From Aurantimonas sp. 22II-16-19i (GTDB lineage: Bacteria > Pseudomonadota > Alphaproteobacteria > Rhizobiales > Rhizobiaceae): 64,000 nucleotides of DNA. The notes beneath the pieces are model-generated. The model did no database searches, had not been told where the DNA came from, and saw nothing but the letters and a program-made list of their open reading frames with translations. Shown here in pieces: positions 43,918-52,741 of this stretch. Positions within the stretch are counted from its first letter, which is position 1, and each line of letters opens with the position of its first letter. The stretch is from NCBI RefSeq assembly GCF_002088275.1, contig NZ_AQQS01000013.1:62001-126000 (forward strand), written 5' to 3'. The position numbers were made by a program, and so were the translations under genes.

Positions 43918-43928
43918 CGGGGACGGCC

Positions 43929-43949
43929 TGCCGGGCCGGCGACCCGGCA
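43929..43949 (+). terminator. Hairpin after SQR fusion gene
   Basis: A perfect 7-bp stem (TGCCGGG / CCCGGCA) with a 7-nt loop begins 11 nt after the stop. It has no T-tract. It may lower transcription of the transporter genes that follow. Confidence 0.35.
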
Positions 43950-44043
43950 CCCGGCATCGCCGGCTTCCAGCTGAGGCCTGCCGGCAACGCGAGCCTTCCC
44001 TTCCAACATCAACGACCCGGACGTTCCCCGGGTGGACCCGACG

Positions 44044-44829
44044 ATGACCCTCGAGCCGCTGCAATATCTCCTCGGCGCCTTTTCCGGCTCGCTGGTCGGG
44101 CTGACGCTCGGCCTGTTCGGCGGCGGCGGCTCGATCCTCGCCGTGCCGCTGATGGTCTATCTCGTCGGCGTGCCCAACGCCCACATGGCGATCGGCACCA
44201 GCGCCCTCGCCGTCGCCGCCAATGCCGGCACCAATCTCGTCGGCCATGCCCGGCTCGGCAACGTCAAATGGCGCTGCGCCGGCCTCTACAGCGTCGCCGG
44301 CATTCTCGGCGCCTTTCTCGGCTCGACCCTCGGCAAGGCGATCGACGGGCAGAAGCTCCTGTTCCTCTTCGCGCTGCTGATGCTCGTCGTCGGCGTCCTG
44401 ATGTTCCGCAACCGCGGCCAGCTCGGCAATGCCGGCGCCGAATGCAACCGCGAGAACGCCCCGAAGGTGCTCGGCTTCGGCGGGCTGACGGGGATCTTCT
44501 CCGGCTTCTTCGGCATCGGCGGGGGGTTCCTGATCGTGCCGGGCCTCGTCGCCTCGACGGGCATGCCGATGCTCAACGCCATCGGCTCGTCGCTGGTCGC
44601 CGTCGCCGCCTTCGGCCTGACGACGGCGCTGAACTACGCCTTTTCCGGCCTCGTCGACTGGCCGCTCGCCGTCGTCTTCGTCGCCGGCGGCATCGTCGGC
44701 GGGCTGCTCGGCACGCTCGTCGCCCGCTGGCTGTCCGGCAAAAAGGGCGCCCTCAACGTCGCCTTCGCCGGCCTGATCTTCGTCGTCGCCGTCTATATGC
44801 TCTACAAGAGCGCGGCCGCCTTCGTCTGA
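44044..44829 (+). CDS. Sulfite exporter TauE/SafE-family membrane protein
   Basis: 261 residues from the ATG at 44044 (a GTG at 44032 is possible). About eight membrane segments. The two inverted repeat halves begin GLTLGLFGGGGSILAVPLM (residues about 21-40) and GLTGIFSGFFGIGGGFLIVP (about 140-160), the TauE hallmark. It probably exports sulfite or another sulfur oxyanion made by persulfide oxidation. Located between SQR and two YeeE/YedE transport genes. Confidence 0.87.
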   Translation: MTLEPLQYLLGAFSGSLVGLTLGLFGGGGSILAVPLMVYLVGVPNAHMAIGTSALAVAANAGTNLVGHARLGNVKWRCAGLYSVAGILGAFLGSTLGKAIDGQKLLFLFALLMLVVGVLMFRNRGQLGNAGAECNRENAPKVLGFGGLTGIFSGFFGIGGGFLIVPGLVASTGMPMLNAIGSSLVAVAAFGLTTALNYAFSGLVDWPLAVVFVAGGIVGGLLGTLVARWLSGKKGALNVAFAGLIFVVAVYMLYKSAAAFV

Positions 44830-44861
44830 CAGGCGCTCCGCATCACCTTCGGGAATCTGCC

Positions 44862-45296
44862 ATGCCCCTCGAGACCGTCACCCCCTTCACGCCCCTCGCC
44901 TCCACCCTCGGCGGCGTCCTCATCGGCCTCTCCGCCGTCCTCGTCATGGCGCTGTTCGGCCGCATCGCCGGGATTTCCGGCATCACCACCGGGGCGCTGC
45001 CCATGCGCCGCGACGACTGGGACTGGCGCCTCGCCTTTGTCGCCGGGCTGATCGCCGCGCCGCTCCTCGTCCTGGCGATCACCGGAACGCCGGTCCGGCA
45101 GACGGTGCCGACGGATCTTCTCGCCATGGCCATCGCCGGTCTCCTCGTCGGCTTCGGCACCGTGATGGGCTCGGGCTGCACCTCCGGCCATGGGGTGTGC
45201 GGCCTCGCCCGGCTGTCGCCGCGCTCGCTCGTCGCCGTCCTCACCTTCATGGCGACGGCCTTCGTCACCGTCCTCGTCCTGCGTCACATCATCTGA
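44862..45296 (+). CDS. YeeE/YedE-family sulfur transport protein, first half
   Basis: 144-residue membrane protein with four helices. The family motif GSGCTSGHGVCGLARLS lies near residues 104-120; its cysteines are the sulfur-relay residues in YeeE-type thiosulfate transporters. It is the half-size form (PmpA-like), paired with a second half encoded 11 nt downstream. Probably moves thiosulfate or sulfane sulfur across the membrane. Confidence 0.87.
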   Translation: MPLETVTPFTPLASTLGGVLIGLSAVLVMALFGRIAGISGITTGALPMRRDDWDWRLAFVAGLIAAPLLVLAITGTPVRQTVPTDLLAMAIAGLLVGFGTVMGSGCTSGHGVCGLARLSPRSLVAVLTFMATAFVTVLVLRHII

Positions 45297-45307
45297 GGAC
45301 CTTTCCC

Positions 45308-45733
45308 ATGCGCATCCTCCTCGGCTTCCTCTCCGGCCTCCTGTTCGGCGTCGGCCTCCTCATCGCCGGCATGTCCGATCCGGCCAAGGTTCTCAACTTC
45401 CTCGACGTCTTCGGCACCTTCGATCCGAGCCTCGGCTTCGTCATGGGCGGCGCGGCGATCACCACCTTCATCGGCTACCGGCTGGTCTGGCGGCGCGAAC
45501 GGCCGTATCTTCTCTCCGACTTCCAGATCCCCGGCCGCCACGACATCGACGGCGATCTCGTCCTCGGCGCCGCGACCTTCGGCATCGGCTGGGGCATCGG
45601 CGGCTTCTGCCCCGGGCCGGCCTGGACCGCCCTGCCGCTCGCCGCCCCCGGCACGCTGGTCTTCCTACCGGCCATGCTGGTCGGCATGACGGTCGCCACC
45701 ATCCTGAAGCAGCGCCGGACCGCCCTCGCCTGA
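45308..45733 (+). CDS. YeeE/YedE-family sulfur transport protein, second half
   Basis: 141-residue membrane protein, PmpB-like. It carries GVGLLIAGMSDPAKVLNFLD near residues 15-34 and the cysteine motif GIGGFCPGPAWTAL near residues 96-110. Together with the preceding gene it forms the two-part transporter. Last gene of the sulfide operon; no clear terminator was found after it. Confidence 0.88.
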   Translation: MRILLGFLSGLLFGVGLLIAGMSDPAKVLNFLDVFGTFDPSLGFVMGGAAITTFIGYRLVWRRERPYLLSDFQIPGRHDIDGDLVLGAATFGIGWGIGGFCPGPAWTALPLAAPGTLVFLPAMLVGMTVATILKQRRTALA

Positions 45734-45991
45734 GAAGAGCCGGGACCTGCCGGCCTCGCGCGCAAGCGGCCGTCCGGCCCGCGCCGCCCGCAGGCCGGTC
45801 GTCATCGGCCGGCGATGGCCCATCTATGGAGGGGGCGCGGCACGCCCGATTCCGCCGACGGGATCGGCGGCACGGTGGTATGCTCCCTCGAAAGGGCACT
45901 CGTACGACGCTCGCGGAGGAACGCTCGCAGGCCCGGTCCGGGCCGGGGCGGCAGCGTCTGCGACCGCTCGATCTGCAGGCAGGGCTAGGTC

Positions 45992-47410
45992 ATGTTCATC
46001 TCGGTCTTCGAAATCTTCAAGCGCGGCATCGGACCGTCCTCGTCGCACACGATGGGTCCCATGGTCGCCGCCGCGCGCTTTCTCGGCGACCTTCGCAGCG
46101 GCGCCGACCGGATCCCCGGCGGCGGCGACCCCGCCTCGATCCGGGTCTCGCTGCACGGCTCGCTCGCCTTCACCGGCAAGGGACACGCCACCGACCGGGC
46201 GGTGCTGCTCGGCCTCCTGGATCAGCTGCCCGAGACCGTCGACATCGACACGGCCGAGGCGATGCTGGCAACGCTCCGGGAGACGCGGCGGCTGGACCTG
46301 CCGGGGCTTCCGCCGCTCGCCTTCGATCCCGAGAAGGACCTGGTCTTCGACTACGGGCCGGCCCTGCCGCTGCATCCCAACGGCATGATCTTCCGCGCCT
46401 TCGACAGGCGCGGCAATCCGACCCTGACCACCACCTATTACTCTGTCGGCGGCGGCTTCGTGATGAGCGAGGCCGAGCGCGTCGCCCAGAACGAGGGCGG
46501 GTCGGGCCGGGCGAGATTTGCGGAGGAACCCGCCCGGGTGCCGTACCCCTTCACCTCGTCGAAGGACATGCTGGACATGGGCCGGGTGAGCGGCCTCACC
46601 ATCGCCGCGATGAAGCGGGCGAACGAGGAGGCGCGGCGGGCTGACGGCGAGGATCTCGACAGCCGGATCGACGAGATCTGCGACGCGATGAACGCCTGCA
46701 TCGACCGCGGGCTCCTCGGTTCCGGCATCCTTCCCGGCGGGCTGAAGGTGCGCCGCAGGGCGCGCGACCTTCACGAGAAGCTCGAGGCGGAGCGCTTCAC
46801 CAACCAGCAGATGCCGCATATCGGCAACGAGTGGCTGAGCCTCTACGCCATGGCGGTGAACGAGGAGAATGCAGCCGGCGGCAAGGTCGTCACCGCTCCG
46901 ACCAACGGCGCGGCCGGCACGGTGCCCGCCGTCATGCGCTACTGGCAGGACCATTGCGGCGGCCGCTCCGACCGGCTGCGGCGCGACTTCCTGCTGACGG
47001 CGGCGGCGATCGGCGGGATCATCAAGGCGAACGCCTCGATCTCCGGCGCCGAGGTCGGCTGCCAGGGCGAGGTCGGCAGCGCCGCGGCGATGGCCGCTGC
47101 CGGGCTCTGCGCGGCCCTCGGCGGCACCAATGCGCAGATCGAGAACGCCGCCGAGATCGCCCTCGAGCACCATCTCGGCATGACCTGCGATCCGGCCGGC
47201 GGCCTGGTGCAGGTGCCGTGCATCGAGCGCAACGCCCTCGGCGCGATCAAGGCCGTCTCGGCGGCGGCCCTGGCGCTGCGCGGCGACGGGGAGCATTTCA
47301 TGCCGCTCGACAACTGCATCAAGGTGATGCTCGAGACCGGGCGCGACATGAACGTGAAGTACAAGGAAACCTCGACCGGCGGCATCGCGGTCAACCTGCC
47401 GGAGTGCTGA
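45992..47410 (+). CDS. sdaA: L-serine ammonia-lyase, iron-sulfur-dependent
   Basis: 472-residue single-chain L-serine deaminase, converting serine to pyruvate and ammonia. The N-terminal beta-domain opens [20 protein letters not shown]. The alpha-domain carries the cysteines for the [4Fe-4S] cluster in [32 protein letters not shown] and LDNCIKVM. The length is typical of the fused bacterial enzyme. Stands alone on the plus strand. The 258-nt region upstream shows no riboswitch that I recognise. In a serine-cycle methylotroph it would drain serine. Confidence 0.92.
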   Translation: MFISVFEIFKRGIGPSSSHTMGPMVAAARFLGDLRSGADRIPGGGDPASIRVSLHGSLAFTGKGHATDRAVLLGLLDQLPETVDIDTAEAMLATLRETRRLDLPGLPPLAFDPEKDLVFDYGPALPLHPNGMIFRAFDRRGNPTLTTTYYSVGGGFVMSEAERVAQNEGGSGRARFAEEPARVPYPFTSSKDMLDMGRVSGLTIAAMKRANEEARRADGEDLDSRIDEICDAMNACIDRGLLGSGILPGGLKVRRRARDLHEKLEAERFTNQQMPHIGNEWLSLYAMAVNEENAAGGKVVTAPTNGAAGTVPAVMRYWQDHCGGRSDRLRRDFLLTAAAIGGIIKANASISGAEVGCQGEVGSAAAMAAAGLCAALGGTNAQIENAAEIALEHHLGMTCDPAGGLVQVPCIERNALGAIKAVSAAALALRGDGEHFMPLDNCIKVMLETGRDMNVKYKETSTGGIAVNLPEC

Positions 47411-47488
47411 CGCAGGGCCGCTCTCTCGGGTGAGCGTCGTCGCCAGCCCTCGACCGAGACACCCGGCCGACGGTCTCGCCAGCCCGCG

Positions 47489-48256
47489 TCATCTGCCGAA
47501 CCGCGCCATCCAGCCGAGACCCGCCTCGGTCGTCGTGGCCGGCCGGTATTCCGCGCCGACGTATCCCTCGTAGCCCGCCGCCTCGAGCATCGGCAGCAGC
47601 CGCTCATAGGCGACCTCGCCGCCATCGGGCTCGGCGCGCGAGGGCACCGCCGCGATCTGGACGTGGCCGACGATCCTGCGATGGGCCCGGAAGCGTTCGA
47701 GAAGGTCGCCGCCGGTGATCTGCAGGTGGTAGCAGTCGAACATCAGCGACAGTTCCGGCCGGGCGAGGCGCCCGGCGATGTCCGCGGCGAGCGCCAGGTC
47801 GACCAGGAAGTAGCCGGGCGCGTCGCGGTGGTTGAGCGGCTCGATGAGGACGCCCATGGCGTTCAGCGCCGCGATGTCGCAGGCATAAGCGAGATTGGCC
47901 TCGAAGGTCTCCCGGGCGCCGTCGATGCCGAAGGCGTTGCCCGCCATCACATGCACCCGGCCCGCCCCGATCCGCGCGCCATAGGCGAAGGCCTCGTCGA
48001 TCGCCGCCCTCGCCTCGGCCTCGCGGCCGGGGACGGCGGCAAGGCCGTTGTCGATGCCCGTCCGGCCGCGACGCGTGTTGATGCCGAGCATCGGCAGGCC
48101 GGTCTCCTCCAGCGCCGCCCGCACGGCAAGCGGGTCGCTCTCGTAGGGCCAGTGGCACTCGACGGCGTCGAAGCCGGCCGCCTTTGCCCGGCGGATCGCG
48201 TCCGCAAGCGGCAGTTCGGTCCACAGGAAGCCGAGATTGGCGGACAGGCGCAGCAT
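47489..48256 (-). CDS. hyi: Hydroxypyruvate isomerase-family TIM-barrel protein
   Basis: 255-residue sugar-isomerase-like TIM barrel. It opens SANLGFLWTELPLADAIRRA, the family start. Acidic and basic active-site residues lie in VLIEPLNHRDAPGYFL (near residue 137) and MFDCYHLQITGGD, HVQIAAVPSR and YVGAEYRPA. Hyi interconverts hydroxypyruvate and tartronate semialdehyde. The pair with an SDR gene upstream on the same strand (230 nt away) suits glyoxylate or hydroxypyruvate metabolism. Confidence 0.82.
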   Translation of the reverse strand: MLRLSANLGFLWTELPLADAIRRAKAAGFDAVECHWPYESDPLAVRAALEETGLPMLGINTRRGRTGIDNGLAAVPGREAEARAAIDEAFAYGARIGAGRVHVMAGNAFGIDGARETFEANLAYACDIAALNAMGVLIEPLNHRDAPGYFLVDLALAADIAGRLARPELSLMFDCYHLQITGGDLLERFRAHRRIVGHVQIAAVPSRAEPDGGEVAYERLLPMLEAAGYEGYVGAEYRPATTTEAGLGWMARFGR

Positions 48257-48486
48257 CGCTCATTCTCCGTCGCACACCGTCAGGCGGTCGCGCATCGGCC
48301 CGCAGCCGAGCCCATTCGGCTGCGGGCCGATGCGGCCATAGGGCGGGTAACGCCCCGTCCATCCAGCCGCAAGTCGCGCCGTCTCCAGCTTCCGGGACGG
48401 CTGCCGTCGCCGCCCCGCCGATCGCCCCCCGCCTCGGCCACCGTCCGGACGGGTCAGCAGCGACAACGAGGCTGCTCGGTGCCGCC

Positions 48487-49248
48487 TCAGAACTGCACCC
48501 CGCGGGTCAGCGCGCCGTCGATGACGAGGTTGGTCCCGGTGATGAAGCTCGCCGCCGGGCTGGCGAGGAACACCACGCCATTGGCGATCTCCTCCGGCGT
48601 CGCCATGCGGCCGGTCGGATTGAGGGCGAGGGAATCGGCGAAGAGGCCGGGGTTGCCCGTCTCGATCTGGTTCCAGACGCCGCCGTCGAAATAGGTGTTG
48701 CCCGGCGAGACGGAGTTGGCGCGGATGTTCTGTCCGGCCAGCCGGAACGCCAACCCCTGCGTGTAGTGGATGATCGCCGCCTTGAACGCGCCATAGGGGC
48801 CCGCGGCGAAATCGATCTCCCGGCCGGAGACGCTGGAGATGGTCACGATCGACCCGGCGTCGCTCTTCTCCAGATAGGGCATCGCGGCGTCGACGAGGCG
48901 GACGGTTCCCATCATGTCGGTCTCGAAGCCGGCCCGCCAGCTCGCCTCGTCGCCGCCGACTGCAAGGGCGCTGACATTCGCCACGACGATGTCGATGCCG
49001 CCGAGGGCCTCTGCCGCCTTGTCGACGAAGCCCGCGAGCGCCGCCTTGTCGCTCACGTCGACCGCCTCGCCATAGGCCGTCGCGCCGTCTGCCGTGAGCG
49101 CGGCGACCTCGGCCGAAACCGCGTCCTCGCTGCGGGCGCAGAACGCGACCGACGCGCCTTCGGCCGCCAGCATGCGCACGATCGCGCGGCCGATGCCCTT
49201 GGTGCCGCCGGTCACGACGGCCTTCCTGCCCTGCAACTTCAGGTCCAT
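48487..49248 (-). CDS. SDR-family NAD(P)-dependent oxidoreductase
   Basis: 253-residue classical short-chain dehydrogenase. TGGTKGIGRA lies at residues 13-22. The NNA motif is changed to ANVSA near residue 90. Catalytic serine and lysine are in TISSVSG and YGAFKAAI (Y and K conserved), and the C-terminus has SPAASFITGTNLVIDGA. The start is not closely coupled to hyi (230 nt gap). The substrate is unknown. Confidence 0.83.
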   Translation of the reverse strand: MDLKLQGRKAVVTGGTKGIGRAIVRMLAAEGASVAFCARSEDAVSAEVAALTADGATAYGEAVDVSDKAALAGFVDKAAEALGGIDIVVANVSALAVGGDEASWRAGFETDMMGTVRLVDAAMPYLEKSDAGSIVTISSVSGREIDFAAGPYGAFKAAIIHYTQGLAFRLAGQNIRANSVSPGNTYFDGGVWNQIETGNPGLFADSLALNPTGRMATPEEIANGVVFLASPAASFITGTNLVIDGALTRGVQF

Positions 49249-49385
49249 GTCATACCCTTCCTGTCAAAGTGCCCGGTGTTGATGCTTGGGGGCGGGATGC
49301 GCCTCCCGCATGCGCCTATCGGGGCAGGATTCGCGACGGCTGACAAGCCGTCCGGCAAAAGTTCGAACAGGCCGGATTCCGCCGC

Positions 49386-49423
49386 TTGACAAGCTCGTGG
49401 AAACCCGGCAGCCTAAATGATAT
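49386..49423 (+). promoter_or_regulatory. Possible promoter of the amide operon
   Basis: A perfect -35 hexamer TTGACA lies at 49386-49391. No good -10 sits at 16-18 nt; the AT-rich TAAATGATAT (49414-49423) is 22 nt away. Transcription must begin before the first leader hairpin at 49429, so a promoter is needed here, but its exact form is uncertain. Confidence 0.3.
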
Positions 49424-49428
49424 GCGCA

Positions 49429-49491
49429 GAGCAGCGTTGCTCAAAAATGCGCCGCACGATGACGTTTCCAAAATATCCCGGCAGTGTCGCC
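49429..49491 (+). promoter_or_regulatory. ANTAR-type dual hexaloop antitermination leader
   Basis: Hairpin P1 is GAGC-AGCGTT-GCTC (49429-49442). Hairpin P2 is GGC-AGTGTC-GCC (49480-49491). Both have six-base loops with A at position 1 and G at position 4, the defining feature of RNAs bound by ANTAR domains. The 3' arm of P2 shares three bases with the 5' arm of the terminator at 49489-49517, so the two folds exclude each other. The ANTAR protein AmiR is encoded in the same transcript. The 37-nt linker is long for this class, and the P2 stem is only 3 bp. Confidence 0.65.
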
Positions 49492-49522
49492 CTGACAGCA
49501 CCTCGTGCTGACGGGGCTTTTT
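49489..49522 (+). terminator. Intrinsic terminator in the amiC leader
   Basis: GCCC-TG-A-CAGCAC, loop CTC, GTGCTG-A-CG-GGGC forms a 13-position stem with one A-A mismatch and one T-G wobble. TTTTT (49518-49522) follows directly. It is the only hairpin with a proper T-tract that I found in the window. It lies 16 nt upstream of the amiC TTG start, where termination would silence the whole amide operon. Confidence 0.8.
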
Positions 49523-49538
49523 GCGTTGAGGATCGCAG

Positions 49539-50696
49539 TTGACGAAGACGCGCTACCCCATCGGCATCCTGTTCTCCACGACCGGCTCCTACGGGACGGT
49601 CGGTCGGACAATGCTGCACGGCGCCCTGATGGCCTGCCGGGCGGTGAACGAAGATGCGGCTTCCGGCGTCGTCCTCGATCCGGTGATCGCCGATCCGCAG
49701 AGCCAGCTCGTCGCCTATGCGCCGCAGGCCGAAGCGATGCTCGATCGGGGCATCCGCCACGTCGTCGGCTGCTACACCTCGTCGAGCCGCAAGGACGTGA
49801 TCCCGCTGTTCGAGAAGCGCGATGCGATCCTCTGGTACCCGACCCACTACGAAGGCTTCGAAAGCTCGGCCAACGTCGTCTACACCGGCACGGCGCCGAA
49901 CCACCACATGGCACCGATGGTCGACCATCTGGTCTCGAATTACGGCCGGCGCGCCTTCTGCGTCGGGTCGAACTACATCTGGGGCTGGGAGAGCAACCGC
50001 GTCCTGCGCGAGGACCTGACCCAGCGCGGCGGCAAGGTCCTGTCGGAGCGCTATCTCGCCGTCGGCGACACCGATTTCTCGGCGATCATCGACGCGATCT
50101 TCGAGACCGGTCCGGATTTCGTCTTCAATGCGCTGATCGGCCAGTCCTCCTATGCGTTCTTCCGGCAGTTCCGGGCGGCCTGCGTCGCCCGCGGCATCGA
50201 CCAGAAGACCCGGTTTCCGGTGGCGAGCTGCAACCTCTCCGAACCCGAGCTGCACGAGATCGGCCGCGAGGCCGTGGACGGCCACATCAGCTCCTCGGTC
50301 TATTTCGCCTCGATCGACACGCCCAGGAACCGGGCCTTCGTCGAACGCTACAACGCCATGTTCCCGGATGGGCCGGCAGTCTCCGCCGAGGCGGAATCAG
50401 CCTATCTCGCCGTCCTGTTCCTCGCCCTCGGGCTGGCGAAGGCGGGGTCCGACGAGGCCCGCGCCGTTCTCGCCGCGACGCGCGGCCAGTCGGTCGAGGC
50501 GCCCCAGGGCCGCGTCACCATCGACGCGGAAACGATGCACAGCTACCTGACGCCGCGCATCGGCCGCTCGCGGCCGGACTGCCAGTTCGACATCCTCGTC
50601 GAGGCCGCCTGCCCGGTGCGCCCCGATCCCTATCTCGTCAGGGCCGCACCGCCGCTCGAGACCGTCTCCCGTCGTCCGCAGCTGAGGGTGATCTGA
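49539..50696 (+). CDS. amiC: Amide-sensing receptor regulator (AmiC-like)
   Basis: 385-residue protein of the AmiC type: a periplasmic-binding-protein fold without a signal peptide, acting in the cytoplasm. GILFSTTGSYGTVGR starts the fold, and VVGCYTSSSRKDVIPLFE, LWYPTHYEGFE and YFASIDTPRNRAFVE match AmiC. AmiC holds AmiR inactive and lets go when an amide binds. The TTG start has GAGGA 6 nt upstream. Its last base is shared with the amiR ATG (TGATG). It follows the leader terminator. Confidence 0.87.
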   Translation: MTKTRYPIGILFSTTGSYGTVGRTMLHGALMACRAVNEDAASGVVLDPVIADPQSQLVAYAPQAEAMLDRGIRHVVGCYTSSSRKDVIPLFEKRDAILWYPTHYEGFESSANVVYTGTAPNHHMAPMVDHLVSNYGRRAFCVGSNYIWGWESNRVLREDLTQRGGKVLSERYLAVGDTDFSAIIDAIFETGPDFVFNALIGQSSYAFFRQFRAACVARGIDQKTRFPVASCNLSEPELHEIGREAVDGHISSSVYFASIDTPRNRAFVERYNAMFPDGPAVSAEAESAYLAVLFLALGLAKAGSDEARAVLAATRGQSVEAPQGRVTIDAETMHSYLTPRIGRSRPDCQFDILVEAACPVRPDPYLVRAAPPLETVSRRPQLRVI

Positions 50697-51352
50697 TGGC
50701 CGTGCCGCGATACATCCAGAACTTCAGTCGGCGGCGGGCGATCCTGGTCAGCGACGATCCGCGCGTCGGCGCGGCGCTGTCGCCGATCCTGTCGCGGCTG
50801 GGGCTGACGATCTGCCAGAAGGCGACCGCCGAGGGGCCGATCGAACTCTCCCCCGCCGATCTCGATCCGGGCCTCGACGTCATTCTCGTCGACGGCGACC
50901 TGCCCCGCATGCCGGTCGTGCCGCGCAGCGGATCCGGCGACGCGGGGCCCTTCGTGCCGGTGGTCGGGCTGGTCGGCGTCGAGGCGCCCAGCCGGCTGAA
51001 GACCCTGCTGCAGCTCGGCGCCACCGCCTTCCTGGCAAAGCCCATCCATGCCGGCTCGGTCTATTCGGCGCTCTACCTCGCGGTCAACGAGCACGCCCGC
51101 AAGGCCGAACTCAGCAGCGCCCTCGACGACCACGAGCAGCGTCGGCGCCAGCGCCGCTTCGTCATCAAGGCGGTGCTGAAGGTCATGCAGGAACGGAGCT
51201 GCGACGACGATGCCGCCTTCGTCCACCTGCGCAACCAGAGCATGCACGCGCGGGTCAGCATCGAGCAGTACTGCCAGTACGTCGTCCAACGAAGTGCGAC
51301 GCGGAACGAAAGCGATCCCGAGCCCGACATGCGGCTCAGGCTCGCGGAATAA
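50696..51352 (+). CDS. amiR: ANTAR-domain transcription antiterminator (AmiR-like)
   Basis: 218-residue antiterminator. The N-terminal pseudo-receiver (about 18-125) has ILVSDDP and DVILVDGDLPRMP, with coiled-coil AELSSALDDHEQRRRQRR next. The C-terminal ANTAR domain (about 145-200) has VIKAVLKVMQERS and the AFVHLRNQSMHARVSIEQY three-helix signature, though several usual alanines are changed. ANTAR proteins bind paired hexaloop RNAs to prevent termination. Overlaps amiC by 1 nt; the expected target is the leader at 49429-49522. Confidence 0.85.
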   Translation: MAVPRYIQNFSRRRAILVSDDPRVGAALSPILSRLGLTICQKATAEGPIELSPADLDPGLDVILVDGDLPRMPVVPRSGSGDAGPFVPVVGLVGVEAPSRLKTLLQLGATAFLAKPIHAGSVYSALYLAVNEHARKAELSSALDDHEQRRRQRRFVIKAVLKVMQERSCDDDAAFVHLRNQSMHARVSIEQYCQYVVQRSATRNESDPEPDMRLRLAE

Positions 51353-51373
51353 CTTCCCGACACGGAGACAGAC

Positions 51374-52612
51374 ATGCACAAGCAAACAACGGGCGTCCTC
51401 GCGGCGCTGGGGACCCTTCTTGCCCTGTCGACTGCGGCGATGGCGCAGGAGGGCCCGATCAAGATGGGCGTCCTCGAAGACCAGTCCGGCGACTTCGCCG
51501 TGGCCACCATCGGCAAGGTCCATGGCATCGAGCTGGCGGCCGAGGAGATCAACGCCGCCGGCGGCATCGCCGGCCGGCCGCTGGAACTCGTCACCTACGA
51601 CACCCAGTCCGACAACCGCCGCTACCAGGAATTCATGCGCCGCGTCCTGCAGCGCGACAAGGTCGACGTCGTCTTCGCCGGCTTCTCGTCTGCGTCGCGC
51701 GAGGCCTACCGGCCGATCGTCGACCAGTTCAAGGGCCTCGCCTTCTACAACAACCAGTACGAAGGCGGCGTCTGCGACGCCAACATGATCGTCACCGGCG
51801 CCGTGCCGGAACAGCAGTTCTCGACGCTGATCCCCTACATGATGGAGAAGTACGGCAAGAACGTCTATACGATCGCCGCCGACTACAATTTCGGCCAGAT
51901 CTCGGCCGAGTGGGTCCGCGACATCGTCAAGGAGAACGGCGGCACCATGGCCGGCGAGGAGTTCGTCCCGCTCGGCGTGTCGCAGTTCTCCCAGACCATC
52001 CAGAACATCCAGCAGGCCAAGCCGGACTTCCTCGTCACCCTCCTCGTCGGCACGGCCCAGGCCTCCTATTACGAGCAGGCCGCCTCGGCCAATGTCGGCC
52101 TGCCGATGGCCTCCTCGGTCAATGTCGGCCAGGGCTACGAGCACAAGCGCTTCCAGCCGCCCTCGCTCGCCAACATGTATGTCACCACCAACTGGATCGA
52201 GGAAGTCGACAATCCGGCCAGCAAGGCGTTCGTCGAGAAGTGGCGCGCGAAGTTCCCGGACGAGCCCTACATCAACCAGGAAGCCGAGAACTCCTACATC
52301 GCCGTCTATCTTTACAAGCAGATGGTCGAGCGGGCGAAATCCACCGATCACGATGCCATCCGCAAGGTGATCGCCGAGGGCGACGTCTGCATGGACGCTC
52401 CGGAAGGCCGGGTCTGCATCGACCCGAAGAGCCAGCACATGTCGCACACGATCTATCTCGCCAAGGTCGGCGAGGACCACTCGATCTCGTTCCCGAAGGT
52501 CTGGGACGACATCAAGCCCTACTGGCTCGGCGACGTCGGCTGCGACCTGACCAAGGAAAACCCGGAAGCCCAGTACACCCCGTCCGACAATCCGATGAAG
52601 TCGGGCGGCTGA
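51374..52612 (+). CDS. Urea/amide ABC transporter substrate-binding protein
   Basis: 412-residue periplasmic binding protein of the UrtA/FmdD class. The signal peptide covers residues 1-24 (GTLLALSTAAMA). The fold is shown by GVLEDQSGDFAVATIGKVHG, QFKGLAFYNNQYEGGVCDAN and KSQHMSHTIYLAKVGED. It is larger than LivK and matches receptors for urea and short-chain amides. 21 nt after amiR and followed by a perfect hairpin, then the two permeases. The AmiC protein upstream is a cytoplasmic relative of the same fold. Confidence 0.88.
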   Translation: MHKQTTGVLAALGTLLALSTAAMAQEGPIKMGVLEDQSGDFAVATIGKVHGIELAAEEINAAGGIAGRPLELVTYDTQSDNRRYQEFMRRVLQRDKVDVVFAGFSSASREAYRPIVDQFKGLAFYNNQYEGGVCDANMIVTGAVPEQQFSTLIPYMMEKYGKNVYTIAADYNFGQISAEWVRDIVKENGGTMAGEEFVPLGVSQFSQTIQNIQQAKPDFLVTLLVGTAQASYYEQAASANVGLPMASSVNVGQGYEHKRFQPPSLANMYVTTNWIEEVDNPASKAFVEKWRAKFPDEPYINQEAENSYIAVYLYKQMVERAKSTDHDAIRKVIAEGDVCMDAPEGRVCIDPKSQHMSHTIYLAKVGEDHSISFPKVWDDIKPYWLGDVGCDLTKENPEAQYTPSDNPMKSGG

Positions 52613-52624
52613 TCCCCCAAGCCT

Positions 52625-52654
52625 GCGGAAGGGCGCACCCCCGCGCCCTTCCGC
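52625..52654 (+). terminator. Stem-loop after amide binding-protein gene
   Basis: A perfect 12-bp stem (GCGGAAGGGCGC / GCGCCCTTCCGC) with a 6-nt loop begins 12 nt after the binding-protein stop. It has no T-tract. Probable mRNA-stabilising or attenuating hairpin ahead of the permease genes. Confidence 0.6.
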
Positions 52655-52741
52655 CCCGGCGTCATCTCGGCTGACCGGCCGGCCGCCGCTCGCGGCTCGC
52701 AGCCCGGCCTCCCCCAGGATCCTCTCTTCGAAGGACCGTTC

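Noticed and set aside
45734-45991. Glycine-type riboswitch before the serine deaminase gene
   Set aside because: The conserved aptamer core sequence is absent and no tandem fold is visible.
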